A stretch of DNA of 64,000 bases from Natronococcus sp. A-GB1 (GTDB taxonomy: Archaea; Halobacteriota; Halobacteria; Halobacteriales; Natrialbaceae), in contig NZ_JARUKW010000010.1 of NCBI RefSeq assembly GCF_029688845.1, positions 115,035-179,034 on the forward strand, in the 5' to 3' direction. The position numbers and the translations under genes were made by a program. Shown piece by piece: positions 28,241-36,754 of this stretch. Below the pieces are notes generated by a model. It saw only the letters and a list, made by a program, of their open reading frames with translations, did no database searches and had not been told where the DNA came from. Each line of letters begins with the position of its first letter. Within the stretch, counting starts at the first letter, position 1.

Positions 28241-28947
28241 TGGGAGTGCGCCGGCGTTCGTTCGTCGCGATCGCCGGGCTCACCGCGCTGAGCGGCTGTC
28301 TCAGCGTCGACGACATCACGAACCGGGCGAGAAGCGAGGCCAGCGATCGGGCGGGCGACGAGCTTCGAGATCGAACGGGGATCGACGTCGAGACGCCCGA
28401 GGAGCCGCCGGAAACCGACGAGGAGTGGCGGCTGTACGAGTTCGAGCCGGGCGAGCGCTACGAGTACCGCATCGAGACCGAGGAGGACGGCCCCGGAACT
28501 TTCAGCTGGATCGTCGAGGACGCGGGGGAGGACCAGCTCGTCGTCGACACCGAGCTGGTGTTCGAAAGCGGGGACGAGTTCGCCCGAACCGTAACCGGCA
28601 CCCAGGACGAGGTGTTCTCGGAGCTACTGACGACGCCGGCGGCGATCTTCATCGGCTCGGGGCTGCACTCGCCGTACGTCGTCGCCGACGAGGGCGTGTA
28701 CCTCGGCTACGAGTGGCGGGTCGCGACCGACGAGGGGAGCTTCCGCTACGCGGTCGAGGACACCGACTCCTACGTCGGGACCGACTGCTACGTGGCCGTG
28801 ACCGAAATCGACGGCACGGTCGTCCACGAGAGCTGTCTCTCACCCGACCTGGCGTTTCCGGCGTTCGTCGCGTACTACGACGAGAACGGCGAGCAGCTGC
28901 TCGAGATGGAGCTCTTCGAGTATGGAGAACCGAGTGGCGGGAACTAG
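28240..28947 (+). CDS. Predicted Tat-exported lipoprotein, haloarchaeal family
   Basis: 235 residues. The N-terminus MGVRRRSFVAIAGLTALSGC has a twin-arginine start, a short hydrophobic core and a lipobox ending at Cys20, so the protein is probably exported by Tat and anchored outside the membrane by a lipid. The rest (about 60-235) is acidic with alternating beta-strand-like segments, for example YEYRIETEEDGPGTFSWIVED and LGYEWRVATDEGSFRYAVEDTDSY. It contains one Cys pair (DCYVAV...ESCLS) that might form a disulfide. No enzyme motif is visible. It overlaps the DUF4870 gene by one base and is followed by a second lipoprotein one base after its stop, which suggests a cell-envelope operon of unknown purpose. 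Confidence 0.7.
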   Translation: MGVRRRSFVAIAGLTALSGCLSVDDITNRARSEASDRAGDELRDRTGIDVETPEEPPETDEEWRLYEFEPGERYEYRIETEEDGPGTFSWIVEDAGEDQLVVDTELVFESGDEFARTVTGTQDEVFSELLTTPAAIFIGSGLHSPYVVADEGVYLGYEWRVATDEGSFRYAVEDTDSYVGTDCYVAVTEIDGTVVHESCLSPDLAFPAFVAYYDENGEQLLEMELFEYGEPSGGN

Positions 28948-28948
28948 G

Positions 28949-29557
28949 ATGACAACGAAATCGATTGGAGGGACGACGGCGAGCCGGAGGGACGATAGGA
29001 GGATCGATCGGCGAACGGTGCTCCGAGCACTGGGCGTTGCGAGCGTCCCACTCGTGAGCGGGTGCTTCAGCGGAGACGAGAACGGCGACGAGAGCAACGA
29101 CGACGAAGGCGGGGAAACGAGCGACGAGCCGACCAGCAACAGTGACGACGACGGTACCGACGAGAGCGAGAGAAGTGTCGGGACCGCGGAGATTACGTTC
29201 CTTGGCGATACATACACCGACGACGACGCTTCCTGTGACGGGCGCAGGACCTTCCCGCCGGAGAACGAAATGATCGGCGTCCGTGATATGGAGGCGGGTA
29301 TAGAGTTCTTCGTCGAACGCGATGACCCGGCAGAGTCAGACGTGGTCGAGGTCGAGATCGCGTTTCCGGCCGGTGACCCGGGCGAGACGATCGGCGAGGT
29401 CGAAGCCTACAGTGCCCGGACGACCGTCGACGAGATCGAATTCGAACTCGGCAGCGGCACGTCGGGCAGCCTCCACCTCGAGCCCTCGTCCCACATGAAC
29501 GACGACGTAGAACACGACCCCGACGGCGGGGAGATAACCTGGGAGATAGCATGCTAA
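28949..29557 (+). CDS. Predicted Tat-exported lipoprotein with acidic linker
   Basis: 202 residues from the ATG at 28949, one base after the preceding stop; an in-frame ATG at 28922 would add nine residues and overlap the previous gene. The N-region has RRIDRRTVLRALGVASVPLVSGC, a twin-arginine signal with a lipobox Cys. Next comes an Asp/Glu/Ser-rich linker of about 45 residues, common in haloarchaeal surface lipoproteins, then a small beta-rich domain with FLGDTYTDDDASCDGRRTFPPENE and a terminal Cys (WEIAC*). The two remaining Cys may pair. The domain was not recognised. It is probably co-transcribed with the two genes before it. Confidence 0.65.
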   Translation: MTTKSIGGTTASRRDDRRIDRRTVLRALGVASVPLVSGCFSGDENGDESNDDEGGETSDEPTSNSDDDGTDESERSVGTAEITFLGDTYTDDDASCDGRRTFPPENEMIGVRDMEAGIEFFVERDDPAESDVVEVEIAFPAGDPGETIGEVEAYSARTTVDEIEFELGSGTSGSLHLEPSSHMNDDVEHDPDGGEITWEIAC

Positions 29558-29645
29558 CACGAGAGACATCCACGGTACGGAACCGCACGACGACTTCGGC
29601 GAGGGAGTCCTCGTCGTCACCGACGAGCCGGTGGAGGGCGTAGCG

Positions 29646-30635
29646 ATGGTTCTGCACTTCCTGAAGGCGACGAGCGTCTTCCTCAAGACGCTCCCGTTCG
29701 TCGCGCTGCGGATCGCCGTCGGGATCCTGTTCGGGCTCGTCACAGTGGTCTACTTCGGGATCGTCGGTTGGCTGGTACTGACGCTGCTCGACGCGGGAAC
29801 CATCTCCGGACCCATCGGTGGGATCGGGTTGCTCGTCGCGACTCTGATCTTCCTGGCCGCGATGCGCTTCGCCCGACGGTACGTCCTCTACATGGTCGCC
29901 GCGGGTCACGTCGCCGTCATCGCCCACATCGTCGAGACCGGCGAGACGCCGCGAAACCAGCTCGCGTTCGGCACCGGACAGGTGCGGTCGCACTTCAAGG
30001 AGGCCAACGCCCTGTTCGTCGTCGATCAGCTGGTGAAGGCGGCGATCCGACAGTTCAACAACACCGCCATCTCGCTGTCGAATCTGGTGAGCTTCGTTCC
30101 GACGCTTTCGAACATCCTCACTGTCCTCCGGAAGGCGATCGGACTTGCCGCCTCCTACATCGACGAGGCGATTATCGCCTACGTCTTCATCGCCGAGGAG
30201 GAGAACAACTGGCGAGCGGCTCGAGACGGCGTCGTCCTCTACGCGAAGACCTGGAAGTCGATCCTCGGTTCGACGCTGGCGATCATCCTCGGGATGTACG
30301 CGGTGGCGTTCGGACTGTTGCTGGCGCTGACGCCGCTGGCCGCCGTCTTCGGGAGCCTCTCGCCGACGTTCGAGATCCTCGGCTGGGTCGCCGTCGCCGG
30401 GATTGGCCTGACGGTCTACCTCGGCGTCCTCAGACCCTGGGTGAAGACCGTCGTGATCACGACGTTCCTGATCGAGTCCCGCGAACTGACGCCGGACAGC
30501 GAGACGGTCGACTTCCTCGAGCGCCGATCGAAGAAGTTCCGGGAGCTGACGGCGAAGGCCGACGCCGAGGAAACGGAGACCTACCCGACCGAGGACTCGT
30601 CGGACGGCGACGTTCCACAGAGGGAGCCCACCTAA
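29646..30635 (+). CDS. Polytopic membrane protein, function unknown
   Basis: 329 residues from the ATG at 29646; a GTG at 29631 is in frame. Six or so hydrophobic spans alternate with amphipathic stretches. A central loop holds VRSHFKEANALFVVDQLVKAAIRQFNNTAISLS, and the segment YIDEAIIAYVFIAEEENNWRAARDGVVLYAKTWKSIL is distinctive, with acidic residues inside a predicted helix pair. The C-terminal 50 residues are soluble and acidic. The pattern vaguely recalls the choline-transporter-like (SLC44) fold, but I would not assign it. It follows the lipoprotein genes on the same strand after an 88-base gap and may be part of the same envelope cluster. Confidence 0.65.
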   Translation: MVLHFLKATSVFLKTLPFVALRIAVGILFGLVTVVYFGIVGWLVLTLLDAGTISGPIGGIGLLVATLIFLAAMRFARRYVLYMVAAGHVAVIAHIVETGETPRNQLAFGTGQVRSHFKEANALFVVDQLVKAAIRQFNNTAISLSNLVSFVPTLSNILTVLRKAIGLAASYIDEAIIAYVFIAEEENNWRAARDGVVLYAKTWKSILGSTLAIILGMYAVAFGLLLALTPLAAVFGSLSPTFEILGWVAVAGIGLTVYLGVLRPWVKTVVITTFLIESRELTPDSETVDFLERRSKKFRELTAKADAEETETYPTEDSSDGDVPQREPT

Positions 30636-30850
30636 AACCACGTCGCGGGACGGTAGGGAGCCGGCCCGAACCGCCGAGGTCTGCAAAAGAGCCACACCGC
30701 ACTTCCGATGAACTTTCCGAAGTCGCCGGTCGGCGTATTCACACTGGTATCTCGCGTCGTCTCGTCGGTTCGGTACGAGTTCGAGACCGTCTGGTATGTG
30801 TGTGAGTGTCTTACGGAAAGCATATTAGCGACTGGTGTCGTTCGTATTAC

Positions 30851-30961
30851 ATGGCACAGTACGCAACAGACCGATGTACCGACTGCGGTGGACGAAAGAT
30901 CGCTCGGGCGGACAACTCCGTCTGGTGTCCGAACTGCGCCCTCTTCCGTCCCGATACGTAG
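30851..30961 (+). CDS. Zinc-ribbon micro-protein (36 residues)
   Basis: A 36-residue frame starts at ATG 30851 and ends at TAG 30959-30961. The translation has two knuckles, CTDCGG (Cys9, Cys12) and CPNC (Cys26, Cys29), separated by 13 residues, an arrangement that binds one zinc ion. Haloarchaea are known to make many such one-domain zinc-finger micro-proteins, some with roles in swarming or biofilm formation. A TATA-like CATATTAG at about 30819 lies some 30 bases upstream, which supports independent leaderless transcription. The protein is too short for most gene finders. The region after it, up to 31101, has no further gene. Confidence 0.68.
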   Translation: MAQYATDRCTDCGGRKIARADNSVWCPNCALFRPDT

Positions 30962-31101
30962 CCGCCTCCGGCCGGGTCCGACCGGCCACGGCGAGTTCGC
31001 CATCGAGCGGGCGTCAGTCCGAAGACCTGCTCGAGCCGAGGGAGACGCTCCTCGCGTCTCACTTTCGAGCGAGCGCACGAGTGCAAACCGCGGCCGCCCT
31101 C

Positions 31102-31659
31102 TCAGAGATCGTCGTTAGGTTGGGGCGTTCGGCTCTCGCTCAGCAGATGCGTAAGCGTTCGCTTGACTCGTTCCGGGTTCGGAACGCTGCGAAAGGTGAC
31201 GTCGTCGGTCGACGTTCCGGCCGTGTATACCACGACGTCGCCAAACGAGAGCGCCCGCTCGAGTGCCGATTGGTTGTACCCGGTGTTTTGGACCCTGTCG
31301 AGGCGGACCTGCGTGACGTCTCGAGAGATGAGCCCGTGTTTGACGTAGATCTCCTCGTCGGTGATGACGTACAGCAGCCGGAGCCAGTTGAGGTACGTCG
31401 CGCCCACCTGTCCGACGCCGGCCAAGACCAGTACCAGCGGCAGATACGCCACCCACGACGGGACGGTCTCGCCAGTGATGACCCCCGAAAGCCAGACGGT
31501 AAGCACGATCCCGAGCACCGCGAGACCAATCCCGAACGCGACCGAGGCTGCGATCGTCAGCCACGAGGGACGGCCCGCCCACTGAACCTGCTCGCCGTCG
31601 GTGAGGTGAAGCCAGTCCGCGGCCGCGAGGTCGTCGTACGACTCGTGCGTTTCCTCCAT
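31102..31659 (-). CDS. PH-domain membrane protein (bPH2/YdbT-like)
   Basis: 185 residues from the ATG at 31659; the upstream part of the frame is not protein-like. After an N-terminal acidic segment comes DGEQVQWAGRPSWLTIAASVAFGIGLAVLGIVLTVWLSG, with two hydrophobic spans at about 35-85. The soluble bacterial-PH domain (about 95-175) follows: LRLLYVITDEEIYVKHGLISRDVTQVRLDRVQNTGYNQSALERALSFGDVVVYTAG, ending in a helix SVPNPERVKRTLTHLLSE. This is the usual haloarchaeal bPH2 (DUF304) membrane-protein layout. Its role is unknown; homologues are membrane-associated scaffolds. Confidence 0.82.
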   Translation of the reverse strand: MEETHESYDDLAAADWLHLTDGEQVQWAGRPSWLTIAASVAFGIGLAVLGIVLTVWLSGVITGETVPSWVAYLPLVLVLAGVGQVGATYLNWLRLLYVITDEEIYVKHGLISRDVTQVRLDRVQNTGYNQSALERALSFGDVVVYTAGTSTDDVTFRSVPNPERVKRTLTHLLSESRTPQPNDDL

Positions 31660-31888
31660 CGGTACTACGTTTCGTCTCTTCGATACTGGTCCTTTCGGAC
31701 GATGAGGTCGTTTTCCGACCACCGGCGAGTGCCCTCGACCCCATCGATCCACGAAAACGATACCCCATCCGTTACGCTGAGTCGGCTTTTGGCTTCCCCG
31801 TCTTCCTCACGATTTCACGTCACCTCGTACGCTGTGTGAGTCGTGCACCGACGAGTTACCCTTCCGAGGCCCCGAACCGTCGAGACAG

Positions 31889-32299
31889 TCAGTGCATGAG
31901 CATGCCGTACTCGGCTTTCATGCATCGATCCTGAACAACTCTAATTCCGGCGCGCTCGGCCCGTCGTGTGGCCGTCTCGTTGCTGATACCGAGTTGCATC
32001 CAGACCGCCTGCACGTCGTCACGCTCGAGTACCGCGTCGACGATGTCGTCGACCTCGTCGCTCGGGCGGAAGAGCTGCACGATATCGATGCTCGTCTCGA
32101 CGTCGGAGAGTGAGGCGTAAGCGGGTCGTCCGAATACCTCATCGGCGTAGGGGTTGACCGGAACGATCTCGTAGCCCTTTCGCTGAAGGAACGCGGGGAC
32201 AATGTGGGCAGCTTTCTCGTAACTGGTGGACGCTCCGACCACGGCGACCCGCTCTAGCTCGAGGATCTCCCGGAGTCCGTCGTCGTCTTCGACTGGCAT
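31889..32299 (-). CDS. CoA-binding domain protein (YccU-like)
   Basis: 136 residues forming one Rossmann-like CoA-binding domain. It begins LRELELERVAVVGAST-like (the actual text is ILELERVAVVGASTSYEKAAHIVP) and contains GYEIVPVNPYADEVFGRPAYASLSDV, FRPSDEVDDIV, VWMQLGISNETATRRAERAGIRVVQDRCMKAEYG. These match the CoA_binding_2 family, whose members bind coenzyme A or nucleotides and have no known reaction. The final Cys and Lys (DRCMKAEYG) are strongly conserved in the family. It is a single gene without an obvious partner. Confidence 0.87.
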   Translation of the reverse strand: MPVEDDDGLREILELERVAVVGASTSYEKAAHIVPAFLQRKGYEIVPVNPYADEVFGRPAYASLSDVETSIDIVQLFRPSDEVDDIVDAVLERDDVQAVWMQLGISNETATRRAERAGIRVVQDRCMKAEYGMLMH

Positions 32300-32531
32300 A
32301 CGGTATGTTGTCGGGCCAACCGATTGAGTGTACCGACACCAGGTAGCTCGACAACGTATCGATTTCGCGCTTTCAGCGGTCTCTTTTCCTGCGCCTCGGC
32401 GGGCGTAGCGGGGTCAAGGATTCTGACGAACTCGAGCTTTCGGCTCGCCGAGTTCCCGCCACGATCGAGGCGTTCTGCGACCGATCGCGTCCGTATTAGT
32501 TCTTAATTCTCGGGGAGTTCTGTGGCGCCAG

Positions 32532-32870
32532 TTACGTACCGTCCTCGTCGTCTCCTTCACCACCCTCGTCCTCGGCGTCGGTATCGCGGCCGTACCCCTC
32601 TACCTCCTGAATTTCGGCGTCGTCGTCTCCGTTGTCGGTTTCGTCCCCCTCGTCGCCGCCGTCGTCATCCTCACTTTCGTCGTCGCCGGTATCGTCCCCC
32701 GTTTCGTCTTCGTCCGTTCCGCCGTCTTCGTTTCCGTCGGTGCTCGTCTCCTCCCCCTCGGTCTCGTCCGGTCCTTCGTCTCCGAGATCCCCGCAGCCTG
32801 CCAGTCCCACTACCGCACCTACGCCAACGAGTGACACCATCCGGCGACGGTTCAGGGTTCGATCTGTCAT
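32532..32870 (-). CDS. Small Asp/Glu-rich Tat lipoprotein
   Basis: 112 residues. The first 26 residues, MTDRTLNRRRMVSLVGVGAV and then a lipobox LAGC, form a twin-arginine lipoprotein signal. The mature part is almost entirely Asp, Glu, Gly and Thr (over half acidic), with a final stretch EIQEVEGYGRDTDAEDEGG. Such proteins are likely extended, disordered and lipid-anchored on the cell surface. They may serve as spacer or cation-binding coat, but no role is known. The repetitive GA-rich coding sequence (32550-32790) could also be prone to length change. The signal sequence makes this more than a chance open frame. Confidence 0.6.
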   Translation of the reverse strand: MTDRTLNRRRMVSLVGVGAVVGLAGCGDLGDEGPDETEGEETSTDGNEDGGTDEDETGDDTGDDESEDDDGGDEGDETDNGDDDAEIQEVEGYGRDTDAEDEGGEGDDEDGT

Positions 32871-33292
32871 AGTGCAACTCAGGTACGGCCGAATGGGGTA
32901 ATAAGGACGGCCGATAGTTCGAACGATCAGTATGGATTAGGCGTACTCCGGCTGAATTAGAGTGCTGATGAATGTAACTAACTCAGTTAGCCGCACCGTA
33001 CTCGTTTCTCGTCACGCGGTATCGAAGCCGAAGCCCGCGATTTCGGTCGTCGGTAGACGTCACCGCGGTTCTGTGACCACGAGTAGGGAGTACCGAACGG
33101 CAGGCCAAACGACCGTCCTGGTACCGTCCGGTCGAGTCGGTTTGCAGAACGGAGAGAACGGTGGACCGACTCGGTCGGTGCACGCAAACTTACCTCGGGA
33201 GCTGTAACGTGAGCGACTGACACTGCTACGAGCGTAACGAGTGTCGTTCTCAAAGCGTCTCGCACGTTGAGGACGACGCTACTGAGGGGCGT
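32871..33292. other. Intergenic region, no gene seen
   Basis: About 420 bases between the acidic lipoprotein gene and the membrane-protein remnant. Open frames on both strands give basic, low-complexity translations. No repeat or RNA structure was recognised. Confidence 0.4.
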
Positions 33293-33577
33293 TTATCTGT
33301 CCTGTTCTACTATCTCTCGTTCCCACATCCACTTGGAGATGAACATCGTCCCGAAGACGGCGATAATGATAACGACGTAGATCGGATCGCCGGGTAGGAA
33401 CGCAAAGTAACCAAATTCCAGAAGCAGGTTCACAGCGAACGCCAGCGAAAGAGCAATAGCCGCGACTTTGGGGACGTCCCTCGCGAACTGGACGAAGATC
33501 GCACCAAAGATCGCCGGAACGAGATAGAGCTCGAGCGAAACTCCGAACGGGTACTCCGTGGAACTATCCCTGCTGTT
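33293..33577 (-). pseudogene. Truncated membrane protein (N-terminus and start codon lost)
   Basis: On the minus strand a 94-codon frame is open from a stop at 33578-33580 to TAA at 33293-33295. It has clear membrane-protein character: EYPFGVSLELYLVPAIFGAIFV, then VAAIALSLAFAVNLLLEFGYF, PGDPIYVVIIIAVFGTMF and a basic end WMWEREIVEQDR. There is no ATG, GTG or TTG before the middle of the second helix, and other frames upstream give no matching continuation. The simplest reading is the C-terminal part of a multi-span membrane protein whose 5' part was deleted. The parent family is not known. Confidence 0.55.
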
Positions 33578-33673
33578 CTACGGAGAGACAGCGAGAGTGT
33601 CTCGAGGCTTGCCCCCGAGGTACTTCACAGTTCAGGGATCCGGAGAAGTCTCACCCGACAGCTGAACGTTCAC

Positions 33674-34030
33674 TTAGACACCGGTATAGCCAGCGAGATC
33701 CAGGTACGGCGTTACCACGGATCGTTCGACGGCCAGTTGGACCGACTCGCTTTCTCGATCGTAGTCGACGAGGTTCATCTCCTGCAACAGTGGCAGGTGA
33801 TGGTGTGCCAGATCGGTGAGGATCCGCTCGTACCACTCGTACGACGGGTTCTCCTCCTTGATCGCGATGTACTCGGCGAGATCCCCGAGCGAAATGGCCG
33901 CAGCCTTCTGTGACAGGTAGGCGACCGTCTTCTGACGACGTGCGTGTGAGAACGCGACGAAGAGTTCCGTCGGGGTGATCTCGGAACGATTCCCGCCAGG
34001 TTGGTTCGGACCGTGAGCGTGGGGCATCAT
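33674..34030 (-). CDS. DUF7344-type winged-helix protein
   Basis: 118 residues. A His/Pro-rich N-terminus is followed by TPTELFVAFSHARRQKTVAYLSQKAAAISLGDLAEYIAIKEE, a winged helix-turn-helix of the haloarchaeal DUF7344 type (ArsR-like), and then RILTDLAHHHLPLLQEMNLVDYDRESESVQL, which is the wing and C-terminal strand. Such proteins are abundant and mostly uncharacterised, and probably act as transcription regulators. Two start codons occur in tandem (MM). The gene is preceded by its own intergenic region and stands alone. A second member of this family lies at 58849. Confidence 0.7.
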   Translation of the reverse strand: MMPHAHGPNQPGGNRSEITPTELFVAFSHARRQKTVAYLSQKAAAISLGDLAEYIAIKEENPSYEWYERILTDLAHHHLPLLQEMNLVDYDRESESVQLAVERSVVTPYLDLAGYTGV

Positions 34031-34202
34031 AGGCGAGTGAGGTACTACACCGATACAGCGCGAGCCAACATCTCTCGAAAGCCAACATCAGTAGAGTACG
34101 TCTACCCTCGGATGAGCGAAGCGCAATTATAACCTTTGTCGTTGGCCCACTGCTCAAACGGAGCGCTTGGCTCTGGTTGACAAACCTTCCCAGAACGACG
34201 AT

Positions 34203-34421
34203 TTACTCTTCGAGAGCGGTCGGCTCGAAGCGGCGGTCGTCCGGCGCATCCTTTTCGATCGTTACGCCCCAGTTCGGAGCATCAGCGGCCGGAGAGACGA
34301 TTTCCCACGTTCCCTCGACGGCCGCTCCGTGTCCGAACGCGGTGAGAACCAGGTCTTGGAGCTCGTGCTCGAACGCTGCTGTTGCATCCCTGGTGGAGTG
34401 AGGAGAATGATTGGATTCCAT
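34203..34421 (-). CDS. Small haloarchaeal protein, function unknown
   Basis: 72 residues: a polar start (MESNHSPHSTRDATAAF), an alpha helix FEHELQDLVLTAFGHGAAVEGTW, then IVSPAADAPNWGVTIEKDAP and an acidic tail. The acidic composition and the balanced amphipathic helix make it a likely real gene rather than a shadow. I recognise similar small proteins of about 70-80 residues in haloarchaeal genomes but know no function. It is upstream of the chelatase gene on the same strand, separated by about 100 bases of the chelatase 3' side, and there is no sign of co-transcription. Confidence 0.5.
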   Translation of the reverse strand: MESNHSPHSTRDATAAFEHELQDLVLTAFGHGAAVEGTWEIVSPAADAPNWGVTIEKDAPDDRRFEPTALEE

Positions 34422-34530
34422 GATAGGGAAGAGAGCGGAACGACGCGTGATCGCTGTACTCTCACACCTTTCAAGCCCCGAATATTAATAACGGTGTCGT
34501 TCATTTCGGGCGACCGGTTCTCGAGGCGCG

Positions 34531-36720
34531 TTACTCGGCGCCCGCCGACTCGGCGGTCGAACGAACCAGTTCCGGTGAGAGAGCGGATAGCGGGACGCGT
34601 TCGCCGTCGGCCTCGTCGGCAACGAGCCCCGAGAGTCCGGCACGGGGGTCGTCACCGGCGTCGACGACGAGGAGCTCCGCTCTAGCACTCCCAAGCTTCT
34701 GGGCCGCCTCCCGTGTCGCGTCCGTCGGGCTTCCGTCGGCGACGTTCGCCCTGCCGTCGGTAACGAGGACGACGACGGCCCCCTCCGACGCCGATCGCTC
34801 GACGACCGCTCGGGCGGTCTCGAGGCCGGCGGGCAACGGCGTTCGGTCACCCGACGGCAGCTCCTTGAGATGGCGCGCAGCGAGGGAGACGCTATCAGTC
34901 GGCGGAAGCAACACGTCGGCGCCGTCGCCCGCGAACGCGACGAACGCGACCTCGTCGCGGTGCTGGTAGCTGTCCCGCAACAGCTCGAGTACGACGCCCT
35001 TGGCGGTTCGCATCGCGGGTCGCATCGACGCGCTCGCGTCGACGGTGAAGACGATCGTCGTCGACGTCTTCCCGGCTCGCACGGACCGACGTAGGTCCTC
35101 CATCTCGACGTCCGACGCGCCACGGGCCGCAGCGGACCGGACCGACGCCGCGGCGTCGATCGGGCCGTCGTCCGACGCGGATTCGGTCCTGACGCGAGCA
35201 CCCCGGTTCTCGGTGTCCGGTGCAACTGTCGTTCGGCTCCCTTCCGTACGGCCACGGCGGTCGCCCGTGACCTCGTCCGTCTCGAGCGCAGGCGTGCTCG
35301 CGTCGCCGACCTCGGCCCGACGGCCGGGAACGAGCGGTCGAGCGTCCCCTCCATCCTCGTTCGATTCGGTATCGGTGCCGTCGTCGTTCGATTCTGTACG
35401 ATCCTCGCTCTCACCGTCCGATCCGTCGCGATCGCCCGCGGTCGCTCGTCCCGCCTCGGTCGAAGCCGAACGATCGTCGTCGCCCGGTCGCCGTCCGCGC
35501 TCCGTTCCGTCGCGCTCGCCGTCGTTCGTGCCGTTCGAGCAGTCCGAGCTACCGTCGGTCTTATCAGACTCGTCGTGGTCGCGGTCGTGGCCCTCGTCGG
35601 CGTCGGGTTCGTCCTCACGGACGTCCTCGGATTCAGGTTTGCCCTCGTCGTCCCCGTCGCCCTCGTCGCTTCCGTCCGTCTCGTCGGACGACTCCTCGTC
35701 GAACCGATCCTCGAGCAGGTCGTCGAGCTCCGGTTCGTCCTCGAACGGCGTGCTCCGGAGGCGATGCGGGAGCGTGTAAGTAATCGCTTCGCGGACGTCC
35801 GACTGGATCACGGTCGTTCGCCCCTCGAGAGCGGCCAGCGTTCTGGCGGTCCTGGCCGTCGCGATGTCGCCACGGTGGCCGTCGACACCGGCCTCGAGAC
35901 AGAGCTCGGCGATTTCGGCTTTGAACTCCTCCAGAAGGTCGACGTGGGGGAGGCGCTCGCGCGCTTCGGTCACCGTCTCGCCGAGCCGGTCGACGTCGGC
36001 AGCGTGCGCTGTCGGATTCGGATCGGCGCTACGGCCGATCGCCTGGTCGATGATCTCGACGCGGTCTGCGACGTCCCGACAGCCCTCGACGGTCGCCTGG
36101 AGGGCGAACCGGTCCCGAAGCTGTGGGCGCAGGTCGCCCTCCTCGGGGTTCATCGTCCCGATCAGCGTGATGTTCGCGGGATGAGCGACGCTGATTCCGT
36201 CTCGCTCGACGGTGTTGACGCCGCTGGCTGCCGCGTCGAGGACAACGTCGACGAGGTGGTCCTCGAGCAGGTTGACCTCGTCGACGTAGAGGATACCGCG
36301 GTTCGCGCGGGCCAACAGCCCGGGATCGAACTCGACCTCGCCGGCGAGGGCGTCCTCGACCGAGAGCGTTCCCACGATCCGGTCGCGGGTCGCCCCGAGC
36401 GGGAGCGTGACCAGCGGCACGGGTCGTGTCTCGACGGGTAACTCGTCGGGATCGCGCTCCCGGCAGTCGGCACACTGTAGCGTCGGATCGTCGGGCGCGC
36501 AGCCGTACCGACAGTCCGCGACAGCACGCTGATCGGAGAGGAGATCGGCGAGTCCACGGACGGCGGTCGACTTCGCCGTGCCCTTCTCGCCGACGATCAG
36601 CGCGCCGTCGAGTGCGTCGTTCACAGCGATCGTCAGCAGCGCGCGCTTGAGCTCCGACTGGCCGACGATCGCCGGAAACGGGGTTGACGACAGCTTTTTG
36701 CCCCCGGCGTTTGCAACCAT
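34531..36720 (-). CDS. Fused ChlI-ChlD chelatase subunit (CobN partner)
   Basis: 729 residues joining an AAA+ ATPase and a von Willebrand A domain. The N-terminal AAA+ part (about 12-330) has Walker A GEKGTAKST at 44-52, Walker B GILYVDEVNLL near 125, and IGTMNPEEGDLRPQLRDRF. Between them Cys70, 74, 83 and 86 form a probable zinc knuckle. Residues about 360-520 are a long acidic low-complexity linker. The VWA domain (about 550-729) has the MIDAS motif DASASM and TDGRA. In Mg- and Co-chelatases the I and D subunits drive insertion of the metal into the ring held by the large subunit. It is divergent from cobN with 34 bases between starts, so the whole chelatase is probably co-regulated. Fused ChlID proteins are usual in haloarchaeal cobalamin loci. 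Confidence 0.87.
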   Translation of the reverse strand: MVANAGGKKLSSTPFPAIVGQSELKRALLTIAVNDALDGALIVGEKGTAKSTAVRGLADLLSDQRAVADCRYGCAPDDPTLQCADCRERDPDELPVETRPVPLVTLPLGATRDRIVGTLSVEDALAGEVEFDPGLLARANRGILYVDEVNLLEDHLVDVVLDAAASGVNTVERDGISVAHPANITLIGTMNPEEGDLRPQLRDRFALQATVEGCRDVADRVEIIDQAIGRSADPNPTAHAADVDRLGETVTEARERLPHVDLLEEFKAEIAELCLEAGVDGHRGDIATARTARTLAALEGRTTVIQSDVREAITYTLPHRLRSTPFEDEPELDDLLEDRFDEESSDETDGSDEGDGDDEGKPESEDVREDEPDADEGHDRDHDESDKTDGSSDCSNGTNDGERDGTERGRRPGDDDRSASTEAGRATAGDRDGSDGESEDRTESNDDGTDTESNEDGGDARPLVPGRRAEVGDASTPALETDEVTGDRRGRTEGSRTTVAPDTENRGARVRTESASDDGPIDAAASVRSAAARGASDVEMEDLRRSVRAGKTSTTIVFTVDASASMRPAMRTAKGVVLELLRDSYQHRDEVAFVAFAGDGADVLLPPTDSVSLAARHLKELPSGDRTPLPAGLETARAVVERSASEGAVVVLVTDGRANVADGSPTDATREAAQKLGSARAELLVVDAGDDPRAGLSGLVADEADGERVPLSALSPELVRSTAESAGAE

Positions 36721-36754
36721 AGTTGCGCTAATACAACAGAGGTTTAAAAATTCG
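36721..36754. promoter_or_regulatory. Divergent core promoters of chlID and cobN in 34 bases
   Basis: CTAATAC at 36728-36734 lies about 24 bases before the cobN ATG. TTTAAAAATT at 36743-36752, read on the minus strand as AATTTTTAAA, lies about 27 bases before the chlID start. The two TATA-like boxes therefore face each other and overlap the opposite transcript's start. This implies coupled control or mutual exclusion. Confidence 0.5.

Noticed and set aside
31889..32299. CoA-binding protein as succinyl-CoA synthetase subunit
   Set aside because: Only the small CoA-binding domain is present; the ligase domains are absent.
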